Source: Dyella telluris
GTDB lineage: Bacteria > Pseudomonadota > Gammaproteobacteria > Xanthomonadales > Rhodanobacteraceae
Length of the DNA stretch: 64,000 bases
Direction of reading: 5' to 3'
Assembly (NCBI RefSeq): GCF_014297575.1
Contig: NZ_CP060412.1
Span: 3,162,001 to 3,226,000, forward strand
The notes beneath the pieces are model-generated. The model was not told the DNA's origin and ran no database searches. It saw nothing but the letters and a program-made list of their open reading frames with translations. Positions 7,903 to 17,307 of the stretch are shown here, piece by piece. The position numbers were made by a program, and so were the translations under genes. Position 1 is the first letter of the stretch; each line of letters opens with the position of its first letter.

Positions 7903-9128
7903 GCGTGGTTCTCCGTGGCGAGCTGGGCTTTGGCTTCGAGCTTGGCGACCACGCCGCGGTGCACTTCATCCGGGCCATCGGCCAGTCGCAGCACGCGTGC
8001 ATAGGCATACAGGTGGGCGAGCGGGAAATCGTCGGTGAGGCCGGCGCCGCCGTGGATCTGGATGGCCGCATCGGCCGCCTGTTGCGCCACCGAGGGCACC
8101 ACCACCTTGATCTGCGAGATCAGGCTGAGCGCCGCCTTGGGGCCTTGCGTATCCAGCGTCCACGCGGTTTTCAGCGTAAGCAGGCGGGCCTGCTCGATGG
8201 CCATGCGCATGTTGGCGATGACGTCGCCGTTGCCACCGAGCTTGATCAGCGGCTGGCCGAACGCCACGCGCGATTGCGCACGCCGGCACAGCAGGGATAG
8301 CGCACGCTCCGCAGCGCCAAGTGCGCGCATGCAGTGATGCACGCGGCCCGGGCCCAGCCGGCCCTGTGCAATCTCGAAGCCGCGCCCGGGTCCGAGGATC
8401 ACGGTCGCAGCGGGGAGGCGCACGTTGTCGAAATGCAGTTCGCCGTGTCCGGAGGGTTCGTCGTGGTCATGGAACACCGGCAGCATGCGTTCGATGTGCA
8501 CACCCGGCGCATCGAGCGGGCAGATCACCATGCTGTGGCGGCGGTGCGGGTCGGCTTCCGCATCGCTCAGGCCCATGAAGATCACGAAGCGGCAATGCGG
8601 ATGGCCAAGGCCGGTGGTCCACCACTTGCGACCGTTCAGCACCACCTCGTCGCCGTCCATTGTGGCAGTGGCGCGCATGTTGGTCGCGTCGGAGGAGGCC
8701 ACGTCCGGTTCGGTCATGGCAAAGCCGGAGCGGATCTCGCCACGCAGCAACGGTTCCAGCCACTGCTCGCGTTGCGTGGCAGAGCCATAGCGGTGCAGCA
8801 CTTCCATGTTGCCGGTGTCCGGCGCGCTGCAGTTGAACACTTCGGGCGCGATGAAGGAGTGGCCCATGATTTCCGCGAGCGGCGCGTACTCCACGTTGCT
8901 CAGGCCGGGGCCGCCTTCCAGGTCGGGCAGGAACAGGTTCCACAGGCCGGCCTCACGGGCTTTCACCTTCAGCTGCTCCATCACCGTCGGCTGGCGCCAC
9001 TGTCGATGGTCGGCGCCGCCAGCCAGTTGCGAGGCATACACCGGCTCGGCGGGAAACACCTCGTCGCGCATGAAACGTTTGAGGCGTTCGGCGAGCGCCT
9101 GGGTGCGTTCGGAATGGGCGAAATCCAT
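7899..9128 (-). CDS. Acyl-CoA dehydrogenase family protein, ACAD11/LvaC-like
   Basis: A 409-residue flavoprotein with the usual N-terminal helical, middle beta-barrel (MTEPDVASSDATN, around 135-150) and C-terminal helical domains. The C-terminal signature ADGPDEVH at 383-390 is the one seen in ACAD10/ACAD11, in place of the YEGT-type segment of beta-oxidation dehydrogenases. It is the first gene of the minus-strand operon, with GAGGAG upstream of its ATG, and it diverges from a LysR gene. Together with the overlapping APH gene it reproduces as two polypeptides what is one fused protein in animals. The likely role is converting a phosphorylated 4-hydroxyacyl-CoA to an enoyl- or 3-hydroxyacyl-CoA. 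Confidence 0.88.
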   Translation of the reverse strand: MDFAHSERTQALAERLKRFMRDEVFPAEPVYASQLAGGADHRQWRQPTVMEQLKVKAREAGLWNLFLPDLEGGPGLSNVEYAPLAEIMGHSFIAPEVFNCSAPDTGNMEVLHRYGSATQREQWLEPLLRGEIRSGFAMTEPDVASSDATNMRATATMDGDEVVLNGRKWWTTGLGHPHCRFVIFMGLSDAEADPHRRHSMVICPLDAPGVHIERMLPVFHDHDEPSGHGELHFDNVRLPAATVILGPGRGFEIAQGRLGPGRVHHCMRALGAAERALSLLCRRAQSRVAFGQPLIKLGGNGDVIANMRMAIEQARLLTLKTAWTLDTQGPKAALSLISQIKVVVPSVAQQAADAAIQIHGGAGLTDDFPLAHLYAYARVLRLADGPDEVHRGVVAKLEAKAQLATENHA

Positions 9129-9231
9129 GGCAGTGCTCCTCGATTCCTCTGGAGCGTACGCCTCATGCAGCAGATAATTGAAATGAATATGCCTTATGGG
9201 TATGCATTAGCCACATGAATGGGTGTGAGCC
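9129..9231. promoter_or_regulatory. Divergent promoter region with a candidate LysR operator
   Basis: The 103-base gap between the operon and the LysR gene is AT-rich relative to its surroundings. It holds an imperfect dyad at 9182-9209 (AATGAATATGCC - TTAT - GGGTATGCATT) that fits the T-N11-A pattern of LysR sites. This is the natural control point for both directions; exact promoter elements cannot be assigned. Confidence 0.5.
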
Positions 9232-10152
9232 ATGGAACGCGACAGCCGGATCGACCTGAACCTGTTCCGCGTCCTCGACGCGATCTACACGCACGGCGGC
9301 GTGAGTGCGGCCGCCCGCGTATTGCACCTGACCCAGCCCGCGGTGACCCACGCGCTGGGTCGCCTGCGCGACCAGCTGGGTGATCCCCTGTTCGTGCGGC
9401 AGGGCAACCGCCTGCTGCCGACCGACAAGGTGCGCGCGATGATGCCGTCGGTGCAGGCCCACCTGAAGGGCTTGCTGGCCAGCACCCATGCGCAGCCGAC
9501 CTTCGATCCGGCACAGCTGCAGATGGAATTCGTCATCGGCTTTCGCGACATCCTTGAATCCATCGTGCTACCCGGTCTGATGGCCGGCATTGGCCGCGAA
9601 GCGCCGGGCGTGCGCGTGGTCAGCCGGCGTGTGGCCGCCGATGAGGTGGAACGCGAACTGGGCACCGGCGCGCTGGATCTGGTGGTGGATCGCCCGCTGC
9701 GGGTAAGCGATCGCATCTCGCATCGGCGCCTGCTGGATGAGACGCTGGCGGTGGTGATGCGGCGCGACCATCCGCTGGCCCGGCAACTGCGTCGCAGCGA
9801 CTACTTCGCCGCACGGCACGTCACCGTGTCGCCGCTGGGGGAGGCGAGCGCGCTGGATACGTTGCTGGGGCAGAACGGCCTGTTCCGCGAGGTACGCATG
9901 GTGGCGCAGCACTATTTTTCCGCCTGCGAGATCGCCGCCGCCAGCGACCTGCTGCTGACCGTGCCCAAGGCGTACGCGGACCATCTGGGGCGGCTGCTGC
10001 CCATGGCCTCGCAGCCCTTGCCGATCCGCCTCAAGGCCATTCCCATCCTTGCCTACTGGCACGATTCCAAGGGCGGCGACCAGGCCCATCGCTGGTTTCG
10101 TGAACGTCTCGTCAAGTCCATTACCGCTGCCATGCGGGCGTCGTCGCCATGA
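9232..10152 (+). CDS. LysR-family transcriptional regulator
   Basis: A 306-residue regulator. A winged helix-turn-helix occupies residues about 6-63, with the hallmark GGVSAAARVLHLTQPAVTHAL and DPLFVRQGN. It is followed by a periplasmic-binding-like effector domain (NodD/LinR-like branch, to about 295). It is transcribed away from the catabolic operon across a 103-base gap with a candidate LysR site, so it most likely controls that operon and itself in response to a pathway intermediate. The start at 9232 has only a weak GTGAG ribosome site but places the N-terminus exactly where the family begins. Confidence 0.9.
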   Translation: MERDSRIDLNLFRVLDAIYTHGGVSAAARVLHLTQPAVTHALGRLRDQLGDPLFVRQGNRLLPTDKVRAMMPSVQAHLKGLLASTHAQPTFDPAQLQMEFVIGFRDILESIVLPGLMAGIGREAPGVRVVSRRVAADEVERELGTGALDLVVDRPLRVSDRISHRRLLDETLAVVMRRDHPLARQLRRSDYFAARHVTVSPLGEASALDTLLGQNGLFREVRMVAQHYFSACEIAAASDLLLTVPKAYADHLGRLLPMASQPLPIRLKAIPILAYWHDSKGGDQAHRWFRERLVKSITAAMRASSP

Positions 10153-10285
10153 CTTGCGAGCGACACGGTGACGGGCGCACGATGCGTGGTACAGCGCCGC
10201 GCGCTCCCCGCTGCACGCGCTGACCTGACCCAAGGACGTGCCTGGCGGCGATTCGCCGGGCCGTCTCCCTGACGAGGTGTCTTGC

Positions 10286-11962
10286 ATGTCCGAGCAGTCG
10301 CCAGCCCCCGAGGTCGTATACGACCCGACGGACCCGATGAACCGTAAAGAGCAGATGTTCCCGCGCCTGGATCCGTCCATGGTCCGGCGCATCGCCGCCT
10401 ATGGGCAGGAGGAATTCGTCCAGGCCGGCACCAACTTGTTCGAGCGCGGGCAGCGCGGGGTGGATTTCTTCCTCGTGCTTGATGGCCTGGTCGAAGTGTT
10501 CACGCCGGACAAGCACGGCCAGATCCATATCTTCACCATGTACTCGGCGCGCCAGTTCAGCGGCGAGATGAACATGTTCAACAAGCGCGCGGTGATGGCT
10601 TCGGCGCGCACCGCGATGGACAGCCATGTGCTGCGCGTGCGCTCGGACGATTTCCGCCGCATGGTGGCCGCCGAGGCCGACATCAGCGAAATCATCATGC
10701 GCGCCTTCATCCTGCGCCGCGTGGGCCTGATCCGCATGGGCTATGGCGGCGTGGTGCTGGTGGGGCCGGGGCACAGTGCGGATACACTGCGGCTGGAGCG
10801 CTTCCTGGTGCGCAACGGCTATCCGCATCGCACGATCGACACCGAGACCGATCCCGAAGCCGGCGGCTTCATCGAGTGCTTCCAGCTCACGCACCAGCAG
10901 TTGCCGGTGGTGATCTGTCCGGAGCACTGCTTCCTGCAGAACCCGACCTCGGCGGAACTGGCGGACGAGCTGGGCCTCACCGAAACCATCGACCCCGATC
11001 ACGTGTACGACGTGGTGGTGGCCGGCGCCGGCCCGGCGGGTCTGGCCGCTGCCGTGTACGCCGCTTCGGAAGGGCTGTCGACCATCGTGGTGGAAGGCAT
11101 TGCACCGGGCGGCCAGGCCGGCACGTCATCGAAGATCGAAAATTATCTGGGTTTTCCCACCGGAATTTCCGGGCAGGCGCTGGCGGGGCGCGCGCAGGCG
11201 CAGGCGCAGAAGTTCGGTGCGCGACTGGCGATTTCGCGGCAGGCCGCCGGCATCGACTGCTCGGTGCAGCCGTATCGCGTGTTCCTGGATGACGGTCAGA
11301 GCGTGCAGGCACGCGCGGTGATCGTTGCCACCGGCGCGCGCTATCGCAAGCTGGACGTGCCGGGCTATACGCAGTTCGAAGGCGCAGGCATCCACTACGC
11401 CTGTACCGCCATGGAAGGCCAGCTGTGCAAGGACGGCGAAGTGGTGGTGGTGGGTGGTGGCAATTCGGCGGGGCAGGCGGCGGTGTTCCTGTCGCGCATC
11501 GCCTCGCATGTGCACGTGCTGGTGCGTTCCTCCGGGCTGGCCGCCACCATGTCCGACTATCTGGTGCAGCGCATCCTGCTGTCGTCGTCGATCACCCTGC
11601 ATACGCACAGCGAGATTGTTGGACTCGAGGGCGAAGGACGCCTGAGCCAGGTGACCTGGCAGCAGCGCGACACCGGCGAGCTGACCACGCGCCCGATCAG
11701 CAACGTGTTCGTGATGATCGGCGCCGAGCCCAATACCGACTGGCTGAAGGACTGCCTGTCGCTGGACGACAAGGGCTTCGTGCTCACCGGGCGCTGCGCG
11801 CAGGGCCATATCCTGGAATCGCCTTATGGCACGACCAAGCCGGGCATCTTCGCCGTGGGCGACGTGCGTTCCGGATCGGTCAAGCGCGTGGCCTCCAGCG
11901 TGGGCGAGGGTTCGGTGGTGGTCCAGGCGGTGCACCACTATCTGGCGCCGTCGCCGGTCTGA
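10286..11962 (+). CDS. Cyclic-nucleotide-binding domain fused to a thioredoxin-reductase-like flavoprotein
   Basis: A 558-residue fusion. Residues about 40-150 form a cNMP-binding beta-roll. Residues 155-232 are a small alpha/beta linker seen in this fusion family. From 240 onward is a low-molecular-weight thioredoxin-reductase fold with the FAD motif GAGPAGLAA (247-255) and the NADPH motif GGGNSAGQ (390-397). The redox-active CxxC of true thioredoxin reductase is missing: the equivalent stretch reads YACTAMEG (371-378), leaving one Cys. It should still bind FAD and NAD(P)H but cannot do standard thioredoxin reduction. The start at 10286 follows a GAGG site. No partner gene is evident nearby. 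Confidence 0.88.
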   Translation: MSEQSPAPEVVYDPTDPMNRKEQMFPRLDPSMVRRIAAYGQEEFVQAGTNLFERGQRGVDFFLVLDGLVEVFTPDKHGQIHIFTMYSARQFSGEMNMFNKRAVMASARTAMDSHVLRVRSDDFRRMVAAEADISEIIMRAFILRRVGLIRMGYGGVVLVGPGHSADTLRLERFLVRNGYPHRTIDTETDPEAGGFIECFQLTHQQLPVVICPEHCFLQNPTSAELADELGLTETIDPDHVYDVVVAGAGPAGLAAAVYAASEGLSTIVVEGIAPGGQAGTSSKIENYLGFPTGISGQALAGRAQAQAQKFGARLAISRQAAGIDCSVQPYRVFLDDGQSVQARAVIVATGARYRKLDVPGYTQFEGAGIHYACTAMEGQLCKDGEVVVVGGGNSAGQAAVFLSRIASHVHVLVRSSGLAATMSDYLVQRILLSSSITLHTHSEIVGLEGEGRLSQVTWQQRDTGELTTRPISNVFVMIGAEPNTDWLKDCLSLDDKGFVLTGRCAQGHILESPYGTTKPGIFAVGDVRSGSVKRVASSVGEGSVVVQAVHHYLAPSPV

Positions 11963-12067
11963 TCGGCCGGGCATTGGCTCTACACTGTGGCTTCTATTCA
12001 CCGGAAGCCACGATGCCTTGCTGCCCGCTTCAATCCGCCTTGTTTTCCAGCCCCAGGCGTCACGCGC

Positions 12068-12892
12068 ATGGCTGAGGTACGCGCGCACATCGCGGAGGCG
12101 ACGAAGTCACTGGGCGATCGGCTTGAGGCGGAGCTGCTGCTGGTCCACGTACTGGACAAGCCGCGCAGCTGGCTGATCGCGCACGCCGACGACGAGCTCG
12201 ACGAGGCCGCAGGTTCCGCGTATGCGGCACTGGTGCAGCGTCGTCACGACGGCGAGCCGGTGGCGTACATCACCGGTCGCCGGGGCTTCTGGACGCTGGA
12301 GCTGGACGTCACACCGGCCACGCTGATTCCGCGTCCGGAAACCGAGTTGCTGGTGGAACTCGCGCTCGCGCGCATGACGGCGATGTCGCGCGTGGTCGAT
12401 CTTGGCACCGGCAGCGGCGCCATTGCGCTGGCCATCGCTCGCGAATGTCCCACGGCGAGCATCGTGGCGACCGATGCCAGTGTCGACGCGCTGGCCGTAG
12501 CTGAGCGCAACGCGGTTCGCCACGGCATCCGCAATGTGCGCTTCACGCACGGCGACTGGCTGGCTCCGCTGGCCGGCGAGCACTTTGATCTGATCGTCTC
12601 CAATCCGCCCTATATCGAAGCCGATGATCCGCATCTGGGGCAGGGTGATCTGCGTTTCGAGCCGGCGTCGGCGCTGGCCTCGGGCGCTGATGGGCTGGTC
12701 GATATTCGCCGCATCGTCGCGCAGGCACGCGACCACCTGGCGCCCGGCGGTTGGTTGCTGATGGAACACGGCTGGAACCAGGGGGCGGCGGTGCGTGAGG
12801 TACTGGCGGCGGCCGGTTATCGCGAGGTGTTTACCGAACAGGATCTGGAGCAGCGGGACCGGATCAGTGGTGGTGTCTGGGGTGGCGAGTAA
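12068..12892 (+). CDS. prmC: Peptide chain release factor N5-glutamine methyltransferase
   Basis: PrmC (HemK) methylates the Gln of the GGQ motif in release factors RF1 and RF2 using S-adenosylmethionine. The 274-residue product has the N-terminal helical recognition domain (1-75), the SAM motif DLGTGSG (111-117) and the catalytic SNPPYIE (178-184). Length equals the usual family length when the start at 12068 is used; an in-frame ATG at 11987 would add 27 residues of unrelated sequence. In many bacteria prmC follows prfA, but here it follows the cNMP/flavoprotein gene and ends before a bidirectional terminator shared with dxs. Confidence 0.92.
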   Translation: MAEVRAHIAEATKSLGDRLEAELLLVHVLDKPRSWLIAHADDELDEAAGSAYAALVQRRHDGEPVAYITGRRGFWTLELDVTPATLIPRPETELLVELALARMTAMSRVVDLGTGSGAIALAIARECPTASIVATDASVDALAVAERNAVRHGIRNVRFTHGDWLAPLAGEHFDLIVSNPPYIEADDPHLGQGDLRFEPASALASGADGLVDIRRIVAQARDHLAPGGWLLMEHGWNQGAAVREVLAAAGYREVFTEQDLEQRDRISGGVWGGE

Positions 12893-12924
12893 GCATCGCT
12901 CGTCACGCCGGGAAACCCCATGCT

Positions 12925-12952
12925 CGTCATTCCGGTCTGCGCCGAAATGACG
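12925..12952. repeat. Short solo palindrome of the CGTCATTCC family
   Basis: CGTCATTCCGG and its inverse CGAAATGACG enclose a short spacer. It appears to be a minimal or deleted form of the 133-145-bp repeats at 5981 and 43074. Confidence 0.5.
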
Positions 12953-12997
12953 TGCGCAAGGCGCTACGGTGTCTGGCCGTTCGTCGCGGCAGTCTCA

Positions 12998-13029
12998 ACA
13001 AAAAAAGCCGCGCAATGCGCGGCTTTTTT
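12998..13029. terminator. Bidirectional intrinsic terminator between prmC and dxs
   Basis: AAAAAAAGCCGCGC - AAT - GCGCGGCTTTTTT: a GC-rich seven-pair stem flanked by A and T tracts on both sides, between convergent genes. Confidence 0.9.
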
Positions 13030-13055
13030 GATACCTGCCTCTGGCCTTCAACTGA

Positions 13056-14951
13056 TCACGCCGTCACCTGACTGCGCGTTCCCACTTGCGGAAAACGTGC
13101 GCGGATCGCATGGCGGATGCTCGGCAGGTCCAGGCCGGCCATGGTGAGCACTTCCTCGCGGCTGCCGTGCTCGAGATACACGTCGGGCAAGCCCAGGTGC
13201 AGGATCGGCTTGACGATGCCGTGCGCCGCCAGGCATTCGGCCACGCCGCTGCCGGCGCCGCCGGCCACGGCGTTGTCTTCCAGCGTCACGAAGGCATCGT
13301 GCGTGCGCGCCAGTTCGAGGATCATCGCCTCATCCAGCGGCTTCACGAAACGCATGTTCACCAGGGTGGTGTCCATTTCCGCGGCAATTTCCGCCGCGGG
13401 AGCCAGCATGGCGCCAAAGCTCAGCAGGGCGAGGCCATGGCCGCGGCGACGCAGTTCGGCCTTGCCGATGGGCAGGGTTTCCAGCTCCTGCTGCAGCGGT
13501 ACGCCGGGGCCCGTACCACGCGGATAACGGATGGCGGCCGGGCCGTGATGCGCGAAGCCGGTGGTCAGCATCATGCGGCATTCGTTTTCGTCGGACGGCG
13601 CCATGATCACCAGGTTCGGCAGGCAGCGCAGGTAGGTCAGGTCGAAGCTGCCCGAATGGGTGGCACCGTCCGGACCGACCACGCCGGCGCGGTCAATGGC
13701 GAAGGTTACATCCAGGTTCTGGATCGACACGTCGTGGATGGCCTGGTCGAACGCGCGCTGCAGGAAGGTGGAGTAGATCGCCACCACCGGCTTGGCGCCT
13801 TCGCAGGCCATGCCGGCGGCCAGCGTCACGGCGTGCTGTTCGGCAATGGCTACGTCGAAGTAGCGCTGCGGGTATTCCTTGGAGAAGCGCACCAGGCCCG
13901 AGCCTTCGCGCATGGCGGGCGTGATGCCGAGCAGGCGTTCGTCGGCGGCGGCCATGTCGCACAGCCAGTCGCTGAAGATGTCGGTGTAGGTGGGCTTGGA
14001 CGGGCCGGACTTCTTGATCAGGCCAGCCTGCGGATCGAACGGACCCACCGCGTGGTATTCGATCTGCGCCTGCTCGGCGGGCGCATAGCCCTTGCCCTTG
14101 GTGGTGATCACGTGCAGCAGCTGCGGGCCCGGCAGGTTCTTCACCGTGCGCAGCGCGGCCAGCAGCTGCGGAATGTTGTGGCCGTCGATGGGGCCGGTGT
14201 AGTGGAAGCCCAGCTCCTCGAACAGCGTGCTGGGCACGATCATGCCCTTGGCGTGTTCTTCCCAGCGCTTGAAGAAGCGGCCGTAGATCGACTGCTTGGG
14301 AATGGCGCGCTTGGCGCGCTCGCGCAGCGCGTTGAGGCGCCGGCTGGACATGGCGCGCGCAGCCATCTTGGTCAGTGCGCCGACGTTCTCGCTGATCGAC
14401 ATGCCGTTGTCGTTGAACACGACGAGCATGTTGGGTTCCACGTCACCGCCGTGGTTGAGCGCTTCGAACGCCATGCCCGCGGTCATCGCGCCATCGCCGA
14501 TCACGGCGACCACCTTGCGGTTGTCACCCTTGCGCTGGGCGGCAATGGCCATGCCCAGGGCGGCCGAGATCGACGTGGACGAGTGGCCCACGCCGAACGT
14601 GTCGTACTCGCTTTCCTCGCGACGCGGGAAGGGGGCAAGGCCGTCCTTCTTCTTGATCGTGGTGATGCGGTCGCGGCGGCCGGTGAGAATCTTGTGCGGA
14701 TAGCACTGGTGGCCGACGTCCCACACCAGGCGGTCATGGGGCGTGTCGAACACGTGGTGCAGGGCAACCGTCAGTTCCACCACCCCCAGGCCGGCGCCGA
14801 AATGGCCGCCAGAGCTGGCGACGGCTTCGATCAGGTACTGGCGCAGCTCATCGGCGACGGCGGGCAGGTCGTCATCGGACACCTTGCGCAGGTCGGCCGG
14901 CGTCTCGATGGGGGCCAGATGGGGGTAACGGGACAGGTCATTCATCGGCAT
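13056..14951 (-). CDS. dxs: 1-deoxy-D-xylulose-5-phosphate synthase
   Basis: Dxs condenses pyruvate and glyceraldehyde-3-phosphate to DXP, the first step of the MEP isoprenoid pathway, using thiamine diphosphate. The 631-residue length is typical. Visible landmarks are the conserved His in GGHFGAGLG (about 49-57), the ThDP motif [15 protein letters not shown] (152-166), FNDNGMSIS (179 onward), and the transketolase-like pyrimidine domain with [24 protein letters not shown]. The C-terminal domain is complete. The start may be 14951 or the ATG six bases later at 14945; neither has a strong ribosome site. It is a single-gene unit facing prmC. Confidence 0.95.
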   Translation of the reverse strand: MPMNDLSRYPHLAPIETPADLRKVSDDDLPAVADELRQYLIEAVASSGGHFGAGLGVVELTVALHHVFDTPHDRLVWDVGHQCYPHKILTGRRDRITTIKKKDGLAPFPRREESEYDTFGVGHSSTSISAALGMAIAAQRKGDNRKVVAVIGDGAMTAGMAFEALNHGGDVEPNMLVVFNDNGMSISENVGALTKMAARAMSSRRLNALRERAKRAIPKQSIYGRFFKRWEEHAKGMIVPSTLFEELGFHYTGPIDGHNIPQLLAALRTVKNLPGPQLLHVITTKGKGYAPAEQAQIEYHAVGPFDPQAGLIKKSGPSKPTYTDIFSDWLCDMAAADERLLGITPAMREGSGLVRFSKEYPQRYFDVAIAEQHAVTLAAGMACEGAKPVVAIYSTFLQRAFDQAIHDVSIQNLDVTFAIDRAGVVGPDGATHSGSFDLTYLRCLPNLVIMAPSDENECRMMLTTGFAHHGPAAIRYPRGTGPGVPLQQELETLPIGKAELRRRGHGLALLSFGAMLAPAAEIAAEMDTTLVNMRFVKPLDEAMILELARTHDAFVTLEDNAVAGGAGSGVAECLAAHGIVKPILHLGLPDVYLEHGSREEVLTMAGLDLPSIRHAIRARFPQVGTRSQVTA

Positions 14952-15075
14952 ATTGTTGGCCCAGCGAGGGGGCGGGGCAAGGGCAAGTCGCTGAATTCTT
15001 GCGGGCCGGGCGTCTACGTGGCGCAGACATCGGGGAGGCGAGGCTCACCTGAGTTCATTCAGGTAGGGCCGCCCC

Positions 15076-15498
15076 ATGAGCACCCGCAAGGCTTTCCAGC
15101 GCTTCGCCGAACGTGTCGCCCGTTATTCGGGCCGCCCCGCGGCCTTCATCCTGGCCATGCTGGTGGTGGTGGGCTGGGCCATCACCGGGCCGATCTTCCA
15201 CTTCGGTGATACCTGGCAACTGGTGATCAATACCGGCACCACCATCATCACGTTCCTGATGGTCTTCCTGATCCAGAACACGCAGAACCGCGACTCGGCG
15301 GCCGTGCACATCAAGCTGGACGAGTTGATCCGCAGTTCTCGCGCCCACAATGCCCTGCTGGACCTGGAGGAGCTGGACGACGCCATCCTCGAGCGCCTGC
15401 GCGGGCGCTATTGCCAGCTGGCGGAGGCCGCGCGCGGCGACCTGGAGCGGATCGAGGACGGGAATGACCCCTTCGGCGATGAGCCGGAGACGCCCTGA
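15076..15498 (+). CDS. Small membrane protein of the low-affinity iron permease family
   Basis: A 140-residue protein with two transmembrane helices (about 22-41 and 47-66) joined by GPIFHFGDTW. A cytoplasmic tail follows, with QNTQNRDSAAVHIKLDELIR, a segment diagnostic of the Pfam low-affinity iron permease family. Despite the name, transport by bacterial members is not well demonstrated. It lies between dxs (divergent) and the HNH nuclease gene (convergent, six bases apart), so it is probably a single-gene transcript. Confidence 0.85.
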   Translation: MSTRKAFQRFAERVARYSGRPAAFILAMLVVVGWAITGPIFHFGDTWQLVINTGTTIITFLMVFLIQNTQNRDSAAVHIKLDELIRSSRAHNALLDLEELDDAILERLRGRYCQLAEAARGDLERIEDGNDPFGDEPETP

Positions 15499-15503
15499 GC
15501 CGC

Positions 15504-16106
15504 TCAGGCCATGTGTTCTCGGCGGTCGCGGGGCAGGTGGTTGACCAGGAATTCCATCTGGTCGACCAGGATGTTGCGGTTGGACAGGATCAGATGCTCC
15601 ACCCAGCTGGGCCGGTAGGGCACCGCCAGCAGCGGCATATTGGCCTGCTGGGGCGTGCGGTTGCTCTTGCGGAGATTGCAGTGCAGGCAGGCGCTGACCA
15701 CGTTTTCCCAGGTGTCCTTGCCGTGCTTGGAGATCGGCAGTACGTGGTCGCGGGTCAGCTCGCAGCGGCTGAAGCGCTCGCCGCAGTACATGCACAGGTA
15801 ACGGTCGCGGGCGAACAGGGCGCTGTTGGTGAGTGCTGGCGAAGGATCGACCGCGTGGTCCCGGCAGTGGCCGGTGCTGGCGATGATGGGGTGCAGGGAC
15901 AGCGTGCTCTGCAAGCCGCTGAGACGGTTGTGCCCGCCGTGGACGGTGATGCAGGGATCGCCCAGGGTCCAGGCCACCGCATCGCGGACGTAGAGGCAAA
16001 CCGCTTCCTGCCAGCTGATCCAGTCAAGAATTCGGCCGGCGGCATCCAGCGACAGCACGCGGGTCGAGTGGAGGTCGACGACGCGGCCAGGTACTTCCAT
16101 CAGCAT
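15504..16106 (-). CDS. HNH endonuclease family protein
   Basis: A 200-residue protein. Its C-terminal half is an HNH domain with two zinc knuckles: C105-x2-C108, the catalytic D120-H121-V-L-P, N135 and C140-x2-C143. This form is common in stand-alone bacterial HNH proteins of unknown role. The ORF runs on upstream for hundreds of codons antisense to the SapC gene, but the ATG at 16106, with AAGGACGG upstream, gives the expected N-terminus (MLMEVPGRVVDL). The gene diverges from the SapC-family gene. Confidence 0.85.
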   Translation of the reverse strand: MLMEVPGRVVDLHSTRVLSLDAAGRILDWISWQEAVCLYVRDAVAWTLGDPCITVHGGHNRLSGLQSTLSLHPIIASTGHCRDHAVDPSPALTNSALFARDRYLCMYCGERFSRCELTRDHVLPISKHGKDTWENVVSACLHCNLRKSNRTPQQANMPLLAVPYRPSWVEHLILSNRNILVDQMEFLVNHLPRDRREHMA

Positions 16107-16361
16107 GCAAAACCGTCCTTCAACCCAGGGGAATGAACGTTCGGTGCAGCAAAAGGCGTGTAGCTTGGGCCGAGGATAGACCAAATCCATGACAGAACAC
16201 ACGCAAATGGTTGTCAGGGCTGGGGATAGCCCGGGACTTCTGGGTGTTCTCGCGCCGGCGGAAGCGCTGATATAGTGTCCGTTCATCTGTAGACCCGAGG
16301 CCGGGTTTGGGAGGGGGAGCCTGGGTGGCGACCCCGGCGCGGCTGGGGAGAGGTAGTCAAC
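16107..16361. promoter_or_regulatory. Divergent promoter region between HNH and SapC-family genes
   Basis: A 255-base gap. A plausible -10 element TATAGT sits at 16271-16276 for the rightward gene; its -35 is not clear. The leader beyond it is G-rich and ends in GGGGAGAGG before the GTG start. Confidence 0.4.
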
Positions 16362-17126
16362 GTGGCTGAAGTTCTTTTCTACGAGCGTCCTGTTCCGCTC
16401 AATCGCACCGCTCACAAGGATCTGCGCATCAAGCCGATCCCGAACCTGAAGTTCGCGAGCGCGGTGCACTCGGTGCCGCTCACCGGCGTGGAATTTCCGG
16501 CCGCTGCGCGCGACCTGCCGATCCTGTTCGGCGGCGTGACCGTCGAAGCAGCAGGCCCCATGGCGCTGCTCGGCCTGCGCGAGAACGAGAACCTGTACAT
16601 CGACGCCGATGGCCAGTGGGAAGCCAACAGCTACATCCCGGCCTTCGTCCGTCGCTATCCGTTCGTGCTGGCCGAGAAGCCGGCCGGTGCCGAGGGCGAC
16701 GATTTCACCGTGTTCCTCGATGAAGCCTACGAAGGCTTCAACACCGCCGAAGGCGAGTCGCTGTTCAAGGACGACGGCAGCGAGACCGAAGTGCTGAACA
16801 ACGCCGTGCGTTTCCTCGGCGAATACCAGCAGCATGTGTCGCGCACGCAGTGGTTCATGGAACAGCTGAAGAAGCACAACCTGCTCGAGCCGCGCAACAT
16901 CCGTCTGGAGAAGGATGGCAAGGCCATCAATCTCAACGGCCTGTTCGTGGTCAGCGAAGAGCGCCTGCGCCAGCTCGACGAGAAGACCACGCACGAATTC
17001 CTGCGCGAAGGCGTGCTCGGCTGGATCTACGCGCACCTGCTGTCGCTGAGCAACATCGACCGCGTGTCGCAGCGCCTCAGCCAGCGCGAAGCTTCTGAAG
17101 AAGCGGCTACTGCGCTGAAGAACTGA
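16362..17126 (+). CDS. SapC family protein
   Basis: A 254-residue member of the SapC family (named for a Campylobacter S-layer locus protein), in Proteobacteria often found near TonB receptors and halogenases. Typical features are the opening FYERPVPLNRTAHKDLRI, AALLGL-type segment PMALLGLRENENLYID, YIPAFVRRYPF and a C-terminal LFVVSEERL. It has no signal peptide or membrane segment, so it is cytosolic as written. The GTG start is supported by GAGAGG upstream. Biochemical role is not established. A perfect hairpin at 17134-17163 follows the stop. Confidence 0.85.
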   Translation: MAEVLFYERPVPLNRTAHKDLRIKPIPNLKFASAVHSVPLTGVEFPAAARDLPILFGGVTVEAAGPMALLGLRENENLYIDADGQWEANSYIPAFVRRYPFVLAEKPAGAEGDDFTVFLDEAYEGFNTAEGESLFKDDGSETEVLNNAVRFLGEYQQHVSRTQWFMEQLKKHNLLEPRNIRLEKDGKAINLNGLFVVSEERLRQLDEKTTHEFLREGVLGWIYAHLLSLSNIDRVSQRLSQREASEEAATALKN

Positions 17127-17133
17127 TGATCCC

Positions 17134-17163
17134 GTGTCACGGCACCTGCGGGTGCCGTGACAC
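17134..17163. terminator. Perfect 13-bp hairpin after the SapC-family gene
   Basis: GTGTCACGGCACC - TGCG - GGTGCCGTGACAC is an unbroken stem starting eight bases past the stop. No T-tract follows, so it may act as a 3'-stability or Rho-linked structure more than as a classic terminator. Confidence 0.6.
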
Positions 17164-17307
17164 TGCCCGCCGTTGCACGGCGGTGCGTCGCTTCCGGGCT
17201 GTTTCCTGCGGCCGTCCTCACGCCGTCCACGCATGGACGCGCGATATCCTTGGCCCGGGCACCGGGTGCGCACCGCGGTAGGTGCGATCCCCCATACCGG
17301 GGCAAGC

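Noticed and set aside
13086..15209. 707-codon plus-strand ORF
   Set aside because: It lies opposite dxs, whose protein is unmistakable; composition is that of an antisense shadow.
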